Positions 20,071 to 30,458 of a stretch of DNA of 64,000 nucleotides are shown here, piece after piece (position 1 is the stretch's first letter; each line of letters starts with the position of its first letter). This DNA comes from Halanaerobium saccharolyticum (GTDB taxonomy: Bacteria; Bacillota; Halanaerobiia; Halanaerobiales; Halanaerobiaceae): positions 16,348 to 80,347 of the forward strand of contig NZ_QLME01000013.1 of the NCBI RefSeq assembly GCF_003259895.1, in the 5' to 3' direction. The translations under genes were made by a program, and so were the position numbers. The notes beneath the pieces are model-generated. The model was not told the origin of the DNA and did not search any database. It was given only the letters and a program-made list of their open reading frames with translations.

Positions 20071-20715
20071 TTGGGTAATAAAATAAATCCACATGGTCTC
20101 CGAGTTGGAGTTATAAGAGATTGGGAAGCAAAATGGTATGCAGATAAAAAAGATTATTCCAGGCTTTTAAATGAAGACCGTGAGATTAGAAGTCATGTTA
20201 AGGAGAAAATGTTTGAAGCTGGTATTTCTAGAGTTGTAATCGAAAGAGCTGCTAATAGATTAAAATTAGATGTACACACTGCCAGACCAGGAATGGTTAT
20301 TGGACGTGGTGGTTCTGAAGTTGAAGCATTAAGAAATGAAGTTGAAGCATTAACTGGAAAAACTGTACAGATTAATGTTGTAGAAGTTAAAGATCCAGAA
20401 ATGAATGCTCAATTAGTTGCTGAAAATATTGCTTCTCAGTTAGTTAGAAGAATTTCTTTTCGTAGAGCAATGAAGCAGGCAATGAACCGTGCAATGCGTA
20501 TGGGAGCTGAAGGTTTTAAAGTTCAGAGCAGTGGACGTCTTGGTGGAGCAGAAATGGCCAGACGTGAAGGCTACAGTGAAGGTAGTGTTCCGATGCATAC
20601 ATTGAGAGCTGATATTGATTATGGATTTGCAGAAGCAGACACAACATATGGAACAATTGGAGTTAAAGTTTGGATCAATAAGGGAGAAATACTTCCAGAA
20701 ATAGATGATGAATAG
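20071..20715 (+). CDS. rpsC: 30S ribosomal protein S3
   Basis: S3 lines the mRNA entry tunnel. It is 214 residues from TTG 20071, five bases after AAAGGAGG, which overlaps the end of rplV. The KH domain with the [11 protein letters not shown] loop lies near residues 76-90. The C-terminal domain is complete. Confidence 0.97.
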   Translation: MGNKINPHGLRVGVIRDWEAKWYADKKDYSRLLNEDREIRSHVKEKMFEAGISRVVIERAANRLKLDVHTARPGMVIGRGGSEVEALRNEVEALTGKTVQINVVEVKDPEMNAQLVAENIASQLVRRISFRRAMKQAMNRAMRMGAEGFKVQSSGRLGGAEMARREGYSEGSVPMHTLRADIDYGFAEADTTYGTIGVKVWINKGEILPEIDDE

Positions 20716-20744
20716 ATAGATTATGTAGGAAAGGAGGCTCTTTG

Positions 20745-21179
20745 ATGTTAGTACCTAAAAGAGTAAAACATCGTAAGCAAATGAGAGGAAGAATGAGAGG
20801 TAAAGCTAATCGGGGAAATAAAATCACTTTTGGTGAATATGGTCTACAGGCCTTAGAACCCGTATGGATTACCAATAGACAGATAGAGGCTGCTCGTGTT
20901 GCCCTTACTAGAAGCATTAAGCGTGGAGGTAAAGTTTGGATTAAGATTTTCCCGGACAAGCCTGTAACTGCAAAACCTGCTGAAACCAGAATGGGTAGTG
21001 GTAAAGGAGCACCAGAGAAATGGGTGGCTGTTGTAAAACCAGGTAGAATTATGTTTGAGCTGGCTGGTGTACCAGAAGAGGTTGCCAGAGAAGCGATGCG
21101 CCTTGCATCTCACAAACTGCCTATTAAAACTAAATTTGTAGCAAGAGAGGGAATGGATGGTGAGGCCGATGAGAGCTGA
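20745..21179 (+). CDS. rplP: 50S ribosomal protein L16
   Basis: L16 helps place the A-site tRNA. It is 144 residues from ATG 20745 ([11 protein letters not shown]); a TTG codon just upstream is not preferred. The conserved [16 protein letters not shown] and [18 protein letters not shown] segments are present. Its 3' end overlaps the start of rpmC by 11 bases. Confidence 0.97.
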   Translation: MLVPKRVKHRKQMRGRMRGKANRGNKITFGEYGLQALEPVWITNRQIEAARVALTRSIKRGGKVWIKIFPDKPVTAKPAETRMGSGKGAPEKWVAVVKPGRIMFELAGVPEEVAREAMRLASHKLPIKTKFVAREGMDGEADES

Positions 21180-21372
21180 TGAATTAAGAAATTTAACAGA
21201 AGCAGAGTTAGAACAGAAAGCCCGGGAATTTAAAGAAGAGTTATTTAACCTTCGCTTTCAACATGCAACAGCACAGTTGGATAATCCCATGAGGATTAAA
21301 GAGGTTAAGAGAATTATTGCCCGAATTAAAACTATTCTGCGGGAAAGAGAACTGGGTATAAAAAGGGCATAA
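21169..21372 (+). CDS. rpmC: 50S ribosomal protein L29
   Basis: L29 lies near the tunnel exit with L23. I choose ATG 21169 ([10 protein letters not shown]), giving 67 residues; the frame also has ATG 21157 four codons earlier, inside rplP. The signature [18 protein letters not shown] (about residues 42-59) is present. Overlap with rplP suggests coupled translation. Confidence 0.96.
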   Translation: MRADELRNLTEAELEQKAREFKEELFNLRFQHATAQLDNPMRIKEVKRIIARIKTILRERELGIKRA

Positions 21373-21394
21373 TTTTTTTGAAAGGAGGTTACTT

Positions 21395-21649
21395 ATGGAA
21401 AGAAATAGTCGTAAAGAGAGAAAAGGTGTTGTAGTAAGTGATAAACAGGATAAAACTATTACTGTCGCTGTAGAGCGCAGAACTCAGCATCCTAAATATA
21501 AAAGAGTTGTTAAGAAAACTAAAAAGTATGCAGCTCATGATGAAGAGAATGTTTGTAATGAAGGTGACATTGTAAGGATTATGGAAACACGTCCATTAAG
21601 CAAGACTAAGAGATGGCGTTTATTAGATATTATTGAAAAAGCAAAATAA
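21395..21649 (+). CDS. rpsQ: 30S ribosomal protein S17
   Basis: S17 is a primary 16S rRNA binder with an OB fold. The 84-residue protein has the [15 protein letters not shown] start and the [13 protein letters not shown] signature near residues 64-76. It starts at ATG 21395 after GAAAGGAGG. Confidence 0.97.
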   Translation: MERNSRKERKGVVVSDKQDKTITVAVERRTQHPKYKRVVKKTKKYAAHDEENVCNEGDIVRIMETRPLSKTKRWRLLDIIEKAK

Positions 21650-21678
21650 GTCCTGGAAGTAGAAAGGAGGGCCTGAAA

Positions 21679-22047
21679 ATGATACAATCTGAAAGCCGTT
21701 TAAAGGTAGCGGATAATTCAGGTGCCCGCGAACTTTTATGTATTAAGGTACTTGGAGGCTCCAAGAAAAAATATGCTAAAGTTGGAGACACTATAGTAGT
21801 CAGCGTTAAAGAGGCTATTCCTGATGGAATGGTTAAAAAAGGTGAGGTTGCTAAAGCAGTAGTTGTTAGAACCAAGAAAGCCTTAAAGCGCAAAGACGGC
21901 ACCTATATTAGATTTGATGAAAATGCAGCAGTAATTATAGATGATAATAATAATCCTAAAGGTACACGTATTTTTGGTCCTGTGACCCGTGAACTGAGGG
22001 AAAAGAATTATATGAAAATTATCTCCCTTGCACCGGAGGTATTATAG
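21679..22047 (+). CDS. rplN: 50S ribosomal protein L14
   Basis: L14 lies at the subunit interface. The 122-residue protein has the standard length and begins [19 protein letters not shown], a near-invariant start. Start ATG 21679 follows AAAGGAGGG. Confidence 0.98.
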   Translation: MIQSESRLKVADNSGARELLCIKVLGGSKKKYAKVGDTIVVSVKEAIPDGMVKKGEVAKAVVVRTKKALKRKDGTYIRFDENAAVIIDDNNNPKGTRIFGPVTRELREKNYMKIISLAPEVL

Positions 22048-22062
22048 AAGGAGGGGATTCGA

Positions 22063-22377
22063 TTGAGAATTAAAAAAGGTGACACTGTGGAAGTTATATC
22101 CGGAAAAGATAAAGGCAAACGCGGTGAGATTTTAAAGGTAATTCCTAAAAAAGATCGCGTAATCGTGGAAGGTGTGAATATTGTAAACCGTCACGTAAGT
22201 CCTACACAGGATATGCCGCAGGGTGGAATTATCGAAAATGAAGCACCAATTCATGCTTCAAATGTTCAACTCGTCTGCCCTCGTTGTGACGAAAAGACCA
22301 GGGTTGGCGCAGAACGTTTAGAGGATGGAACAAAAGTTAGAAAATGCAAAAAATGTGACGAAGTAGTTGATAAATAA
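22063..22377 (+). CDS. rplX: 50S ribosomal protein L24
   Basis: L24 starts 50S assembly by binding the 5' end of 23S rRNA. It is 104 residues from TTG 22063 behind GAAGGAGGGG. A KOW motif ([18 protein letters not shown]) spans about residues 4-21. The C-terminus carries two CxxC pairs (CPRC near 76 and CKKC near 97), so this is a zinc-binding L24. Confidence 0.96.
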   Translation: MRIKKGDTVEVISGKDKGKRGEILKVIPKKDRVIVEGVNIVNRHVSPTQDMPQGGIIENEAPIHASNVQLVCPRCDEKTRVGAERLEDGTKVRKCKKCDEVVDK

Positions 22378-22399
22378 ATAAGTGAAAGGAGGTCCAGAA

Positions 22400-22939
22400 A
22401 TGTCAGTATTAGCTCAAGAATATAAGGAAGAAATTCTACCTCAACTGGTGGAGAAATTTGATTACAATAATGTAATGGAAGCTCCTAAATTAGAAAAAAT
22501 AATTGTTAATGTTGGGTTAGGAGAAGCTAAAGAAGATACTAAACTTCTGGATACTGTTGTTGATGAGATCGCAAGAATAACTGGGCAGAGCCCTACTGTA
22601 ACTCGGGCAAAAAAATCAATTGCTAATTTTAAAATTAGAGAAGGTATGCCAGTTGGAATAAAGGTTACTCTTCGCGGTGAGCAGATGTTTGAGTTTTTAT
22701 ATAAATTGATTAATGTTTCAATGCCGCGTATCCGAGATTTTAGAGGTGTATCTCCTAAATCATTTGACGGTCGCGGTAATTACAGCCTGGGAATAAGCGA
22801 ACATACTGTTTTCCCGGAAATAAACATTGATGAAGTTGATAATATTCACGGTTTAGAAGTTACGATTGTGACTTCTGCAGAAACAGATGAAGAAGCATTT
22901 GAATTATTATCAATAATGGGAATGCCATTTAAGAAGTAA
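22400..22939 (+). CDS. rplE: 50S ribosomal protein L5
   Basis: L5 binds 5S rRNA and contacts the P-site tRNA. It is 179 residues from ATG 22400; the in-frame GTG at 22382 lies before the ribosome binding site (AAAGGAGG) and is rejected. The signature [16 protein letters not shown] (about residues 33-48) and [18 protein letters not shown] are clear. Confidence 0.97.
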   Translation: MSVLAQEYKEEILPQLVEKFDYNNVMEAPKLEKIIVNVGLGEAKEDTKLLDTVVDEIARITGQSPTVTRAKKSIANFKIREGMPVGIKVTLRGEQMFEFLYKLINVSMPRIRDFRGVSPKSFDGRGNYSLGISEHTVFPEINIDEVDNIHGLEVTIVTSAETDEEAFELLSIMGMPFKK

Positions 22940-22967
22940 AGACCTATAAATTGAAGGAGGGTTTAGT

Positions 22968-23153
22968 TTGGCGCGTAAAGCTCTAATCGAAAAGGCCAAT
23001 AAAGAGCCTAAATATGAGACAAGAAAAGTGAATCGCTGCAGCAGATGTGGACGTTCACGTGGATATATGAGAAAGTTTGATTTATGCAGAATTTGTTTCA
23101 GAGAATTAGCTCACAAAGGCGAAATTCCTGGAGTTAAAAAAGCAAGCTGGTAA
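22968..23153 (+). CDS. rpsN: 30S ribosomal protein S14, zinc-binding type
   Basis: S14 of the 61-residue zinc form. [20 protein letters not shown] (about residues 24-43) holds the four zinc-binding cysteines. It starts at TTG 22968 behind GAAGGAGGG. It lies between rplE and rpsH as usual. Confidence 0.97.
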   Translation: MARKALIEKANKEPKYETRKVNRCSRCGRSRGYMRKFDLCRICFRELAHKGEIPGVKKASW

Positions 23154-23173
23154 AACTGGAAGGAGGTTTGTAA

Positions 23174-23572
23174 ATGAATTTAACAGATCCAATAGCAGAT
23201 ATGCTGACCCGGATTCGCAATGCTAATAGTATTGGGAAAGATAGAGTTGATATTCCCGCTTCTAAGGTTAAAACCAGCATTGGTGAACTATTGAAAGATG
23301 AAGGTTTCATTAATGATGTAAAATTAGTTGAGAGAAAACCTCAGAACATGATTCGGGTTTATTTAAAATATGGTGATAATGACGAAAAAGTTATAAGCGG
23401 AATTAAAAGAATCAGTAAACCTGGTTTAAGAGTATATGTTGGCAGTGATGAAGTGCCTCAGGTACTTGGAGGTTTAGGAATCGCTGTGATTTCTACTTCC
23501 CAGGGTGTTATGAGCGACAAAGAAGCAAGAGAAAAAGGTATTGGTGGAGAAGTTCTCTGCTACGTCTGGTAG
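23174..23572 (+). CDS. rpsH: 30S ribosomal protein S8
   Basis: S8 binds the central domain of 16S rRNA and, in E. coli, represses the spc operon. The 132-residue protein starts [17 protein letters not shown] and ends with the [11 protein letters not shown] signature. Start ATG 23174 follows GGAAGGAGG. Confidence 0.98.
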   Translation: MNLTDPIADMLTRIRNANSIGKDRVDIPASKVKTSIGELLKDEGFINDVKLVERKPQNMIRVYLKYGDNDEKVISGIKRISKPGLRVYVGSDEVPQVLGGLGIAVISTSQGVMSDKEAREKGIGGEVLCYVW

Positions 23573-23628
23573 AGATGGCTTCTGCTTGAGAGAACTTTTC
23601 TAAGATAAAATATACGGAGGTGAAATTT

Positions 23629-24162
23629 ATGTCACGTATTGGTGTACTACCTATAGAAATACCGGAAAAAGTTGAAGTAACTGTTGATGGTCAGAGCGTT
23701 AAGGTTAAAGGACCATTAGGTGAATTAGAAAGGACATTTAAAGCTGGTATTGATATCAAAGTTGATGATGATCAAGTTGTTGTTGAACGCAATGGTGATG
23801 ATATCGAAGCTCGTTCTATGCACGGTTTAGTTAGAAGTTTAATCGAAGGTATGGTTGAGGGTGTTAGCAAGGGCTTTGAAAAGAAATTAGAAATGGTAGG
23901 TGTAGGATATAATGCTCAGGTTCAGGGTGATAAGCTTAAACTTGAGGTTGGGTATTCTCATCCGGTAATTATTGAAGCTGAAGGTGATATTTCATTTGAA
24001 GTTGAGAAAAACACGAATATCACAGTTAAAGGAATAGATAAGCAGCGTGTTGGTGATACAGCCGCAAAGATTCGTGAAGTAAGAAAACCAGAACCTTACA
24101 AAGGTAAAGGAATTAAATATGTTGGAGAGCATATTAGACGTAAGGTTGGTAAAACTGGTTAA
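23629..24162 (+). CDS. rplF: 50S ribosomal protein L6
   Basis: L6 lies near the factor-binding site. It is 177 residues from ATG 23629 (MSRIGVLPIEIP); the GTG three codons earlier overlaps the ribosome binding site. The C-terminal signature EPYKGKGIKYVGEHIRRK (about residues 155-172) is present. Confidence 0.97.
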   Translation: MSRIGVLPIEIPEKVEVTVDGQSVKVKGPLGELERTFKAGIDIKVDDDQVVVERNGDDIEARSMHGLVRSLIEGMVEGVSKGFEKKLEMVGVGYNAQVQGDKLKLEVGYSHPVIIEAEGDISFEVEKNTNITVKGIDKQRVGDTAAKIREVRKPEPYKGKGIKYVGEHIRRKVGKTG

Positions 24163-24180
24163 TAGAAAGGAGTGAATATG

Positions 24181-24537
24181 ATGGGTAAAAGAGAAGCAAG
24201 AAAAAAACGCCATCAGAGAATTAGAAATAAAGTTGTGGGGACACCTACTCGTCCAAGAATGAATGTAACCCGCAGTTTGAAGCATGTATATGTACAAATT
24301 ATAGATGATTTATCTGGAGAAACAATTGCTTCTGCCTCTACACTTGACCCAGCTCTACGCGATTCAATTGAAGTAGCAAGTAATAAAGATGCTGCCAAAA
24401 TGGTAGGAGAGTTAGCTGCCAGTAGAGCACTGGAAAAAGGAATAGATACAGTAGTATTTGATAGAAGTGGATATAAATATCACGGCCGAGTTAAAGCTCT
24501 GGCTGATGCTGCCCGCGAGGAAGGGCTAAAGTTTTAA
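24181..24537 (+). CDS. rplR: 50S ribosomal protein L18
   Basis: L18 binds 5S rRNA with L5. It is 118 residues from ATG 24181, or 119 from ATG 24178; both fit the AAAGGAG site at 24166-24172. The basic N-terminus and the C-terminal [24 protein letters not shown] stretch are typical (20 key residues around 95-117). Confidence 0.96.
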   Translation: MGKREARKKRHQRIRNKVVGTPTRPRMNVTRSLKHVYVQIIDDLSGETIASASTLDPALRDSIEVASNKDAAKMVGELAASRALEKGIDTVVFDRSGYKYHGRVKALADAAREEGLKF

Positions 24538-24553
24538 ATAAGGAGGTAAATTA

Positions 24554-25054
24554 ATGAGTAAAATTAACGCTGATAAACTCGACCTTGAGGAGCGCGTTGT
24601 TAATATTAATCGTGTTGCCAAGGTTGTAAAAGGTGGCCGTAGGTTTAGCTTTAGTGCCCTGGTAGTTGTAGGGGACGGAGAAGGCCATGTTGGTGCAGGT
24701 ATTGGTAAAGCAAACGAAGTGCCTGAAGCCATCAGAAAAGGTATTGATGCAGCTAAAAAAGAATTAATCGAAGTTCCAATTGTAGGTACTACAATTCCCC
24801 ATGAGAAAACCGGAGTTTTTGGTGCTGGTAGAGTATTACTTAAACCGGCTGCTCCTGGTACTGGTGTAATTGCTGGTGGTCCTGTACGTGCGGTAATCGA
24901 GCTTGCAGGCATTAGTGATATTTTAACTAAATCTCTTGGAACATCTAATCCGATTAATATGATCAATGCTACAATTACTGGTCTTAAAGAGCTTAAAAGT
25001 GCAGAACAAGTTGCCAAATTAAGAGGTAAATCTGTAGAAGAATTAATTGGATAA
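24554..25054 (+). CDS. rpsE: 30S ribosomal protein S5
   Basis: S5 lines the mRNA entry tunnel and affects fidelity. The 166-residue protein has the dsRBD-like domain with the [20 protein letters not shown] stretch (about residues 27-46) and a complete C-terminal domain. Unlike most bacteria, it is followed directly by rplO, not by rpmD. Confidence 0.97.
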   Translation: MSKINADKLDLEERVVNINRVAKVVKGGRRFSFSALVVVGDGEGHVGAGIGKANEVPEAIRKGIDAAKKELIEVPIVGTTIPHEKTGVFGAGRVLLKPAAPGTGVIAGGPVRAVIELAGISDILTKSLGTSNPINMINATITGLKELKSAEQVAKLRGKSVEELIG

Positions 25055-25073
25055 TTATCAAGGAGGTGTAAGT

Positions 25074-25517
25074 ATGAAATTAAACAATCTTAAACCTGCT
25101 GCTGGATATAAAAAAGATCGTAAAAGAGTTGGTCGTGGTACTGGCTCTGGTCGCGGTTATACTTCCGGTAGAGGTGCAAATGGACAGAATTCTCGTGCAG
25201 GAGGAGAAGTACGCCCTACATTTGAAGGGGGACAGACTCCTCTATTTAGACGTCTTCCCAAAAGAGGATTTAACAATAAATTTAAAAAAGAATTTAATGA
25301 AGTAAATGTATACCAGCTAAATAGATTCTCAGCTGATGAAACTGTAACACCTGATGTTTTATTAGAAAAGGGAATTATTGATGGTATTGCTAAAAATGGT
25401 GTAAAAATACTGGGTAAAGGTGAAGTTGATGTTGCCCTTAATGTTAAAGTGCAGGCTTTTACTGCTTCTGCCAGAAAGAAAATAGAAGCTGCTGGCGGAA
25501 AGTCAGAGGTGATTTAA
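25074..25517 (+). CDS. rplO: 50S ribosomal protein L15
   Basis: L15 stabilises late 50S assembly. It is 147 residues from ATG 25074 behind AAGGAGGTG; the upstream TTG at 25047 is inside rpsE. The glycine/arginine-rich N-terminus ([19 protein letters not shown]) is diagnostic. Only 19 bases separate it from rpsE, so no L30 gene can fit. Confidence 0.97.
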   Translation: MKLNNLKPAAGYKKDRKRVGRGTGSGRGYTSGRGANGQNSRAGGEVRPTFEGGQTPLFRRLPKRGFNNKFKKEFNEVNVYQLNRFSADETVTPDVLLEKGIIDGIAKNGVKILGKGEVDVALNVKVQAFTASARKKIEAAGGKSEVI

Positions 25518-25518
25518 G

Positions 25519-26787
25519 TTGATTAAGGCTCTCGGTAATGTTTTTAAAGTAAAAGAACTTAGAAATAAAGTTTTATTTATGCTTGCTATGATGGCAGTTT
25601 ACCGTCTGGGTGCACATATTCCAGTCCCTGGAGTAGATGTTGCATTACTTCAGGAAAGGTTGTTTGGTGGTAACTTTGGCGGGGCACTAGACTTTTTAGA
25701 TTTATTTGCAGGTGGTGCTTTAAGTAACTTTACAATTTTTGCGATGAGCATTACTCCCTACATTACTGCTTCAATTATTTTACAGCTCTTAACTGTAGTT
25801 GTACCTAAATTAGAAGAGCTTTCTAAACAGGGTAATGAGGGCCGCAAAAAAATCGCTCAATATACCAGATATGGTACAATAGTTCTGGCTGTAATTCAGG
25901 CAGTGGGTATTACAATGTATATTCAGCGTTTTGGTGCCGTACCTAATGCAACAGTATTTGATGTTGCTTTAATTATTGTAAGTTTAACTGCAGGTACAGC
26001 GTTTTTAATGTGGTTGGGTGAGCAGATTACAGATAAAGGAATCGGAAATGGTATTTCTATTATCATTTTCACATCTATTATTTCCCGTTTTCCATCAGAT
26101 ATGTATAACACATATGAGTTATTACAGGCGGGCACAATATCAATTTTAAATGTGCTTATTTTTGCTGTGCTGGCTGTTATAATTATTGCGGGTATTATCT
26201 TTGTCCAGCAGGGAGAAAGAAGAATTCCGGTTCAATATTCAAAGAGAATTGTGGGTCGTAGAGTTTACGGAGGTAGAAGTACTCATATTCCAATGAAGAT
26301 CAATCAGGCTGGTGTTATTCCGGTTATTTTTGCTTCATCAGTACTTTTATTCCCGGGAATTATCGCTCAGGTTTTACCTTATGACTGGGCTACAGGCCTT
26401 GCAAATGCAATCAGTCCTGGTTCAGGACTTTATATGGTATTATATGGTCTGATGATTTTATTCTTTACTTATTTCTATACTGCAATTACCTTTAATCCAG
26501 AAGAGGTAGCAGATAATATGAAGAAATATGGTGGGTTTATTCCTGGAATTCGTCCTGGAAGACCAACTATCAATTATTTAGATAGAGTTTTGATGAGGGT
26601 CACACTTGCAGGAGCTGTATTCTTAACTATAGTTGCTTTACTTCCTTTTGCTATGCAGCCGCTGACCGGTGTAACAATTAGTTTTGGAGGTACATCTCTA
26701 ATTATTATGGTTGGTGTTGCTTTAAAAACTATGGAACAGATCGAATCCCATCTCCTGATGAGACACTATGAAGGTTTCATGAAATAA
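25519..26787 (+). CDS. secY: Preprotein translocase subunit SecY
   Basis: SecY is the export channel. The 422-residue protein has about ten membrane segments and the plug region near residues 55-70. It starts at TTG 25519, one base after the rplO stop, with AGAGGTG inside rplO as ribosome binding site. The cytoplasmic loop QQGERRIPVQYSKRIVGRR (about residues 230-248) is the second SecY signature. Confidence 0.97.
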   Translation: MIKALGNVFKVKELRNKVLFMLAMMAVYRLGAHIPVPGVDVALLQERLFGGNFGGALDFLDLFAGGALSNFTIFAMSITPYITASIILQLLTVVVPKLEELSKQGNEGRKKIAQYTRYGTIVLAVIQAVGITMYIQRFGAVPNATVFDVALIIVSLTAGTAFLMWLGEQITDKGIGNGISIIIFTSIISRFPSDMYNTYELLQAGTISILNVLIFAVLAVIIIAGIIFVQQGERRIPVQYSKRIVGRRVYGGRSTHIPMKINQAGVIPVIFASSVLLFPGIIAQVLPYDWATGLANAISPGSGLYMVLYGLMILFFTYFYTAITFNPEEVADNMKKYGGFIPGIRPGRPTINYLDRVLMRVTLAGAVFLTIVALLPFAMQPLTGVTISFGGTSLIIMVGVALKTMEQIESHLLMRHYEGFMK

Positions 26788-26802
26788 AAAGGAGGAAATA
26801 TA

Positions 26803-27453
26803 ATGGATATGATTTTGCTGGGTTTACCTGGTGTTGGAAAAGGTACTCAGGCTAAGAAATTAGAAGAAAGTCTAGAAATTCCTCATATTGCTACCGGTGA
26901 TATATTCAGAAAAGCAATCAAAAATGAGACTCCTTTGGGTAAAAAGGCTAAATCATTTATTGATGCTGGCGAACTGGTACCAGATGAAGTAACAATCGGG
27001 ATTGTTAAAGAAAGATTAACTAAGCCTGATTGTGAAAACGGGTTTATTCTGGATGGTTTTCCCCGTACAATTGCACAGGCAGAAGCTCTGGATGAAATTC
27101 TAGTTGAGCAGAATAGAGAACTTGATTTAGTAATTTATCTGCAGGCTGAAATTGATATTTTAGTTAAAAGACTGGCCGGACGTAGAGTTTGTGTTGATTG
27201 TGGTGCAGTTTATCATGTTGAAAATGATCCACCTGAAGTTGAAGGTGTATGTGATAAATGTGGTGGGAAATTAATTCAGCGCAGTGATGATCAGGAAAAA
27301 ACTGTAAAGAAAAGAATTGAAGTAAATAAAGAGAAAACTGCTAAACTTGCAGATTATTATCAAAATAAAGGAATACTGCATGAGGTGGAAAGCACCGGTG
27401 GAATTGATAAGGTGCAGCAGCGTCTCATGGAATTAATTGAGGCGAATAAATAA
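26803..27453 (+). CDS. adk: Adenylate kinase
   Basis: Converts ATP and AMP to two ADP in the cytoplasm. The 216-residue protein has the P-loop [10 protein letters not shown] near residues 7-16, the AMP-binding DGFPRT near 85-90, and a long LID domain with four zinc cysteines (C130, C133, C150, C153), the form usual in Gram-positives. Its stop overlaps the map start by one base (TAATG). Confidence 0.97.
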   Translation: MDMILLGLPGVGKGTQAKKLEESLEIPHIATGDIFRKAIKNETPLGKKAKSFIDAGELVPDEVTIGIVKERLTKPDCENGFILDGFPRTIAQAEALDEILVEQNRELDLVIYLQAEIDILVKRLAGRRVCVDCGAVYHVENDPPEVEGVCDKCGGKLIQRSDDQEKTVKKRIEVNKEKTAKLADYYQNKGILHEVESTGGIDKVQQRLMELIEANK

Positions 27454-28202
27454 TGATTATCTTGAAGTCGAGGCGTGAAATTGATATAATGCGGGAAGCA
27501 AATCAGATAGTAGCAGAAACTCATGCTTATCTATCTGAAAATATTAAACCTGGTATTTCCACTGCTGAACTTGATCAGCTTGCTGATCAATTTATCCGCA
27601 GCAGAGGTGCAGTGCCATCATTTAAAGGCTATCAGGGATTTCCGGCCTCAGTTTGTATCTCAATTAATGAAGAAGTTGTACATGGTATTCCTGCTGATCA
27701 CCGTTATTTAGAAGCTGGTGATATTGTAAGTATTGACATTGGGACTTTTTACGAAGGTTTTAATGGTGATGCTGCCAGAACACATGCAGTTGGATCAATT
27801 TCTGATAAGGCCAGCAAATTATTAAAAGTAACAGAAGAATCTCTTCTTAAAGGAATAGAAAAAGCAATTATCGGCAACAGGTTATTTGATATTTCTCATG
27901 CTGTACAGAAATATGTTGAGGAAAATGGGTTTTCTGTGGTTCGTGATTATGTAGGTCACGGTATAGGTCGTGATATGCATGAAGATCCACAGATACCTAA
28001 TTTTGGACCGGCAGGGAAAGGACCAAAATTAAAAAAGGGAATGACCCTTGCTATAGAACCAATGGTAAACATTGGTGGTTATGAAGTTGAAACTTTAGAA
28101 GATGATTGGACAGTAGTAACTAAGGATCGGAGTTTATCTGCTCATTTTGAGCATACTATTGCAATAACTAAAGATGGAGTAGAAATATTAAGTAAAATCT
28201 AA
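27453..28202 (+). CDS. map: Type I methionine aminopeptidase
   Basis: Removes the initiator Met from new proteins. The 249-residue enzyme shows the metal ligands in order: HGIP (His near 78), DIGT (Asp near 95), DAARTH (Asp near 106), [12 protein letters not shown] (His near 169) and EPM (Glu near 203), plus the last Glu in HFEHT near 234. It overlaps adk by one base. Confidence 0.97.
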   Translation: MIILKSRREIDIMREANQIVAETHAYLSENIKPGISTAELDQLADQFIRSRGAVPSFKGYQGFPASVCISINEEVVHGIPADHRYLEAGDIVSIDIGTFYEGFNGDAARTHAVGSISDKASKLLKVTEESLLKGIEKAIIGNRLFDISHAVQKYVEENGFSVVRDYVGHGIGRDMHEDPQIPNFGPAGKGPKLKKGMTLAIEPMVNIGGYEVETLEDDWTVVTKDRSLSAHFEHTIAITKDGVEILSKI

Positions 28203-28208
28203 GTTTTA

Positions 28209-28238
28209 TTGCAGAGCTCATCTTATCTATGGTATAAT
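28209..28238 (+). promoter_or_regulatory. Internal promoter after map
   Basis: TTGCAG at 28209-28214, an 18-base spacer and a perfect extended -10, TGGTATAAT (28230-28238). It could add transcripts for infA-rpmJ-rpsM-rpsK-rpsD-rpoA-rplQ. Confidence 0.7.
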
Positions 28239-28273
28239 GTACAGTACGTGTTAAAAGCGGATAAAAGAAATGA

Positions 28274-28567
28274 GTGATAGTTTTGGAGACTGCTTTAAAA
28301 GTTGGCGAAATTGTTAAGTCGACTGCCGGCAGAGATAAAGATACTTATTATCTGGTAATAGATAATGAGTCAAGGAGAAAAATCAAAGTTGTCGATGGTG
28401 TAAAAAGGAAATTTAATAATCCCAAATATAAAAACAGCAGACATTTAGAAAGTACAGGTCAAATTGCAGCAGAGTTTTTAAAGAATTTGAAGAATCAGAA
28501 ACGAGTTCGCAGTGAAGATGTTCGCTTAATTTTAAAGGATTATCTCACCAAAGAGGAGGTAAAATAA
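28274..28567 (+). CDS. KOW-domain RNA-binding protein (L14e-like, YbzG-like)
   Basis: A 97-residue basic protein starting at GTG 28274 with a weak ribosome binding site; an in-frame TTG at 28283 is an alternative. The N-terminal part (LKVGEIVKSTAGRDKDTYYLVI) is a KOW-like fold related to ribosomal L14e/L27e. The place between map and infA matches Bacillus ybzG. Its function is not established; RNA or ribosome binding is inferred. Confidence 0.85.
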   Translation: MIVLETALKVGEIVKSTAGRDKDTYYLVIDNESRRKIKVVDGVKRKFNNPKYKNSRHLESTGQIAAEFLKNLKNQKRVRSEDVRLILKDYLTKEEVK

Positions 28568-28570
28568 TTT

Positions 28571-28795
28571 ATGGCTAAAGAAGATCCTATTGAAGTCCAG
28601 GGGACAGTAGTTGAACCCCTGCCAAATGCAATGTTTAGAGTCGAATTAGAAAATGGGCACAAAGTTCTGGCACATGTTTCAGGAAAAATGAGGATGAATT
28701 TTATACGAATCTTACCTGGTGATAAGGTAACAGTAGAACTTTCTCCCTATGACTTGAGTCGTGGCCGGATTACTTATCGACATAAAGCGAAATAA
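28571..28795 (+). CDS. infA: Translation initiation factor IF-1
   Basis: IF-1 blocks the A site during initiation. The 74-residue S1-fold protein carries [19 protein letters not shown] and [19 protein letters not shown], nearly invariant in the family. It is two residues longer than most. The ribosome binding site GAGGAGG lies in the end of the previous gene. Confidence 0.97.
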   Translation: MAKEDPIEVQGTVVEPLPNAMFRVELENGHKVLAHVSGKMRMNFIRILPGDKVTVELSPYDLSRGRITYRHKAK

Positions 28796-28812
28796 ATTAC
28801 CACAAGGGGTGA

Positions 28813-28932
<120 letters not shown>

Positions 28933-28952
28933 AAAATACTGGAGGTGAAATC

Positions 28953-29336
28953 ATGGCTAGAATTGAAGGTGTTGATCTTCCTAGAAATAAAAGGGTAGAG
29001 ATTGGATTGACATATATTTATGGTATTGGAAAAACTACTTCTCAAAAAATTCTTGAAAGCACAGGTGTTGATCCTGATACAAGAATTAAAGATTTGACTG
29101 AAGCTGAAATTTCAGATTTAAGAAGTGAAATTGATAACAATTATATTGTTGAAGGTGAATTAAGAAGAGAAAGAAGAGCTGATATTAAGAGATTAAAAGA
29201 TATTGGCTGTTACCGTGGTCTTCGTCACCGTAGAGGTTTACCTGTACGAGGACAGAGAACTAAAACAAATGCACGTACCCGTAAGGGACCTAAAAAGACT
29301 GTTGGAATCAAATCCCGTTCAGTTACTCCAAAATAG
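28953..29336 (+). CDS. rpsM: 30S ribosomal protein S13
   Basis: S13 bridges the subunits through the 30S head. It is 127 residues with the N-terminal [14 protein letters not shown] and the C-terminal [18 protein letters not shown] signature (about residues 93-110). Start ATG 28953 follows GGAGGTG. Confidence 0.98.
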   Translation: MARIEGVDLPRNKRVEIGLTYIYGIGKTTSQKILESTGVDPDTRIKDLTEAEISDLRSEIDNNYIVEGELRRERRADIKRLKDIGCYRGLRHRRGLPVRGQRTKTNARTRKGPKKTVGIKSRSVTPK

Positions 29337-29355
29337 TAAGGAGGGAATTTAATTA

Positions 29356-29751
29356 ATGGCTAAAAATAAGAAAAAAGCACGCAGAAGAAAAAAAGTGAAA
29401 CGTAATATTGAAAAAGGTCAGGCTCATATTAAATCTACCTTTAATAATACAATCATCTCAATTACAGATGAAGAAGGTAAGGTTGTGGCCTGGTCAAGTG
29501 CTGGAAAAGTTGGTTATAAGGGTTCAAGAAAAAGTACTCCTTTTGCTGCTCAGTTAGCTGCAGAAAATGCTGCTGATGAAGCAAAAGAGATGGGAATGAA
29601 GGATATTGAAATCTTTGTTAAAGGACCAGGTTCTGGAAGAGAATCTGCAATTAGAACTCTGCAGTCTGCAGGACTGAATATTACTTTAATCAAAGATATT
29701 ACTCCTATTCCACATAATGGATGTAGACCCCCAAAAAGAAGACGAATATAA
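29356..29751 (+). CDS. rpsK: 30S ribosomal protein S11
   Basis: S11 lines the platform of the 30S subunit. The 131-residue protein has the expected basic N-terminus, [16 protein letters not shown] near residues 22-37, and the C-terminal [16 protein letters not shown] tail. It follows rpsM by 19 bases. Confidence 0.98.
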   Translation: MAKNKKKARRRKKVKRNIEKGQAHIKSTFNNTIISITDEEGKVVAWSSAGKVGYKGSRKSTPFAAQLAAENAADEAKEMGMKDIEIFVKGPGSGRESAIRTLQSAGLNITLIKDITPIPHNGCRPPKRRRI

Positions 29752-29779
29752 TTATATAATAGAAAGTTGAGGTGTAAAA

Positions 29780-30406
29780 ATGGCAAGATATACAGGACCA
29801 GTATGTAAATTATGCAGGCGTGAAGGTGAAAAATTATATTTAAAAGGCGCCCGCTGTTATAGTAAAAAATGTTCTTTTGATCGCAGACCATATGTTCCAG
29901 GTGAACATGGTCAGGGACGTCAAAAAGTTTCAGAATACGGATCTCAAATGAGAGAAAAGCAAAAAGTTAGAAGAATTTATGGAATTATGGAAAAGCAGTT
30001 CCGTAACTATTTTGAGACTGCAGAAAATATCCAGGGTGTAACAGGTGTAAACTTTTTACAGCTTCTAGAAAGAAGATTGGATAATGTTGTTTACAGAATG
30101 GGTTTTGCTCGCTCCAGAAGTGAAGCAAGACAATTTGTAAGACATGGACACATTAAAGTGAATGGACGCAAGGTTGACATTCCTTCTTATCAAATAGATG
30201 TGGATGATGTAGTTAGTGTTAAAGATTCCAGCCGCAAAGCCAATCGCTTTAAAGAGATCTTTGAATATAATTCGGATTTTTCTACCCAGGAATGGCTTAA
30301 TTCTGATCTAGAAAAAGCTGAAGGTACAATTGTTGCATTACCAGAGAGGGAAGATATCGATTATCCGGTAGAAGAACACCTGATTGTCGAGTATTATTCA
30401 CGGTAA
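29780..30406 (+). CDS. rpsD: 30S ribosomal protein S4
   Basis: S4 is a primary binder of 16S rRNA and helps unwind mRNA. It is 208 residues. The N-terminus has the zinc-type cysteines (C9, C12, C26, C31), and the S4 RNA-binding domain ([20 protein letters not shown]) lies near residues 95-114. It sits between rpsK and rpoA in the alpha operon. Confidence 0.98.
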   Translation: MARYTGPVCKLCRREGEKLYLKGARCYSKKCSFDRRPYVPGEHGQGRQKVSEYGSQMREKQKVRRIYGIMEKQFRNYFETAENIQGVTGVNFLQLLERRLDNVVYRMGFARSRSEARQFVRHGHIKVNGRKVDIPSYQIDVDDVVSVKDSSRKANRFKEIFEYNSDFSTQEWLNSDLEKAEGTIVALPEREDIDYPVEEHLIVEYYSR

Positions 30407-30458
30407 ATGAATACCCTCAGTCATAAAATTGTTAATTTAAGGAGGGTAAGCTGATAAG

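Noticed and set aside
24526-25017. 163-codon minus-strand frame opposite rpsE, considered as a possible gene in the place of rpmD.
   Set aside because: It lacks a ribosome binding site and mirrors S5 codons; it is unlike L30.
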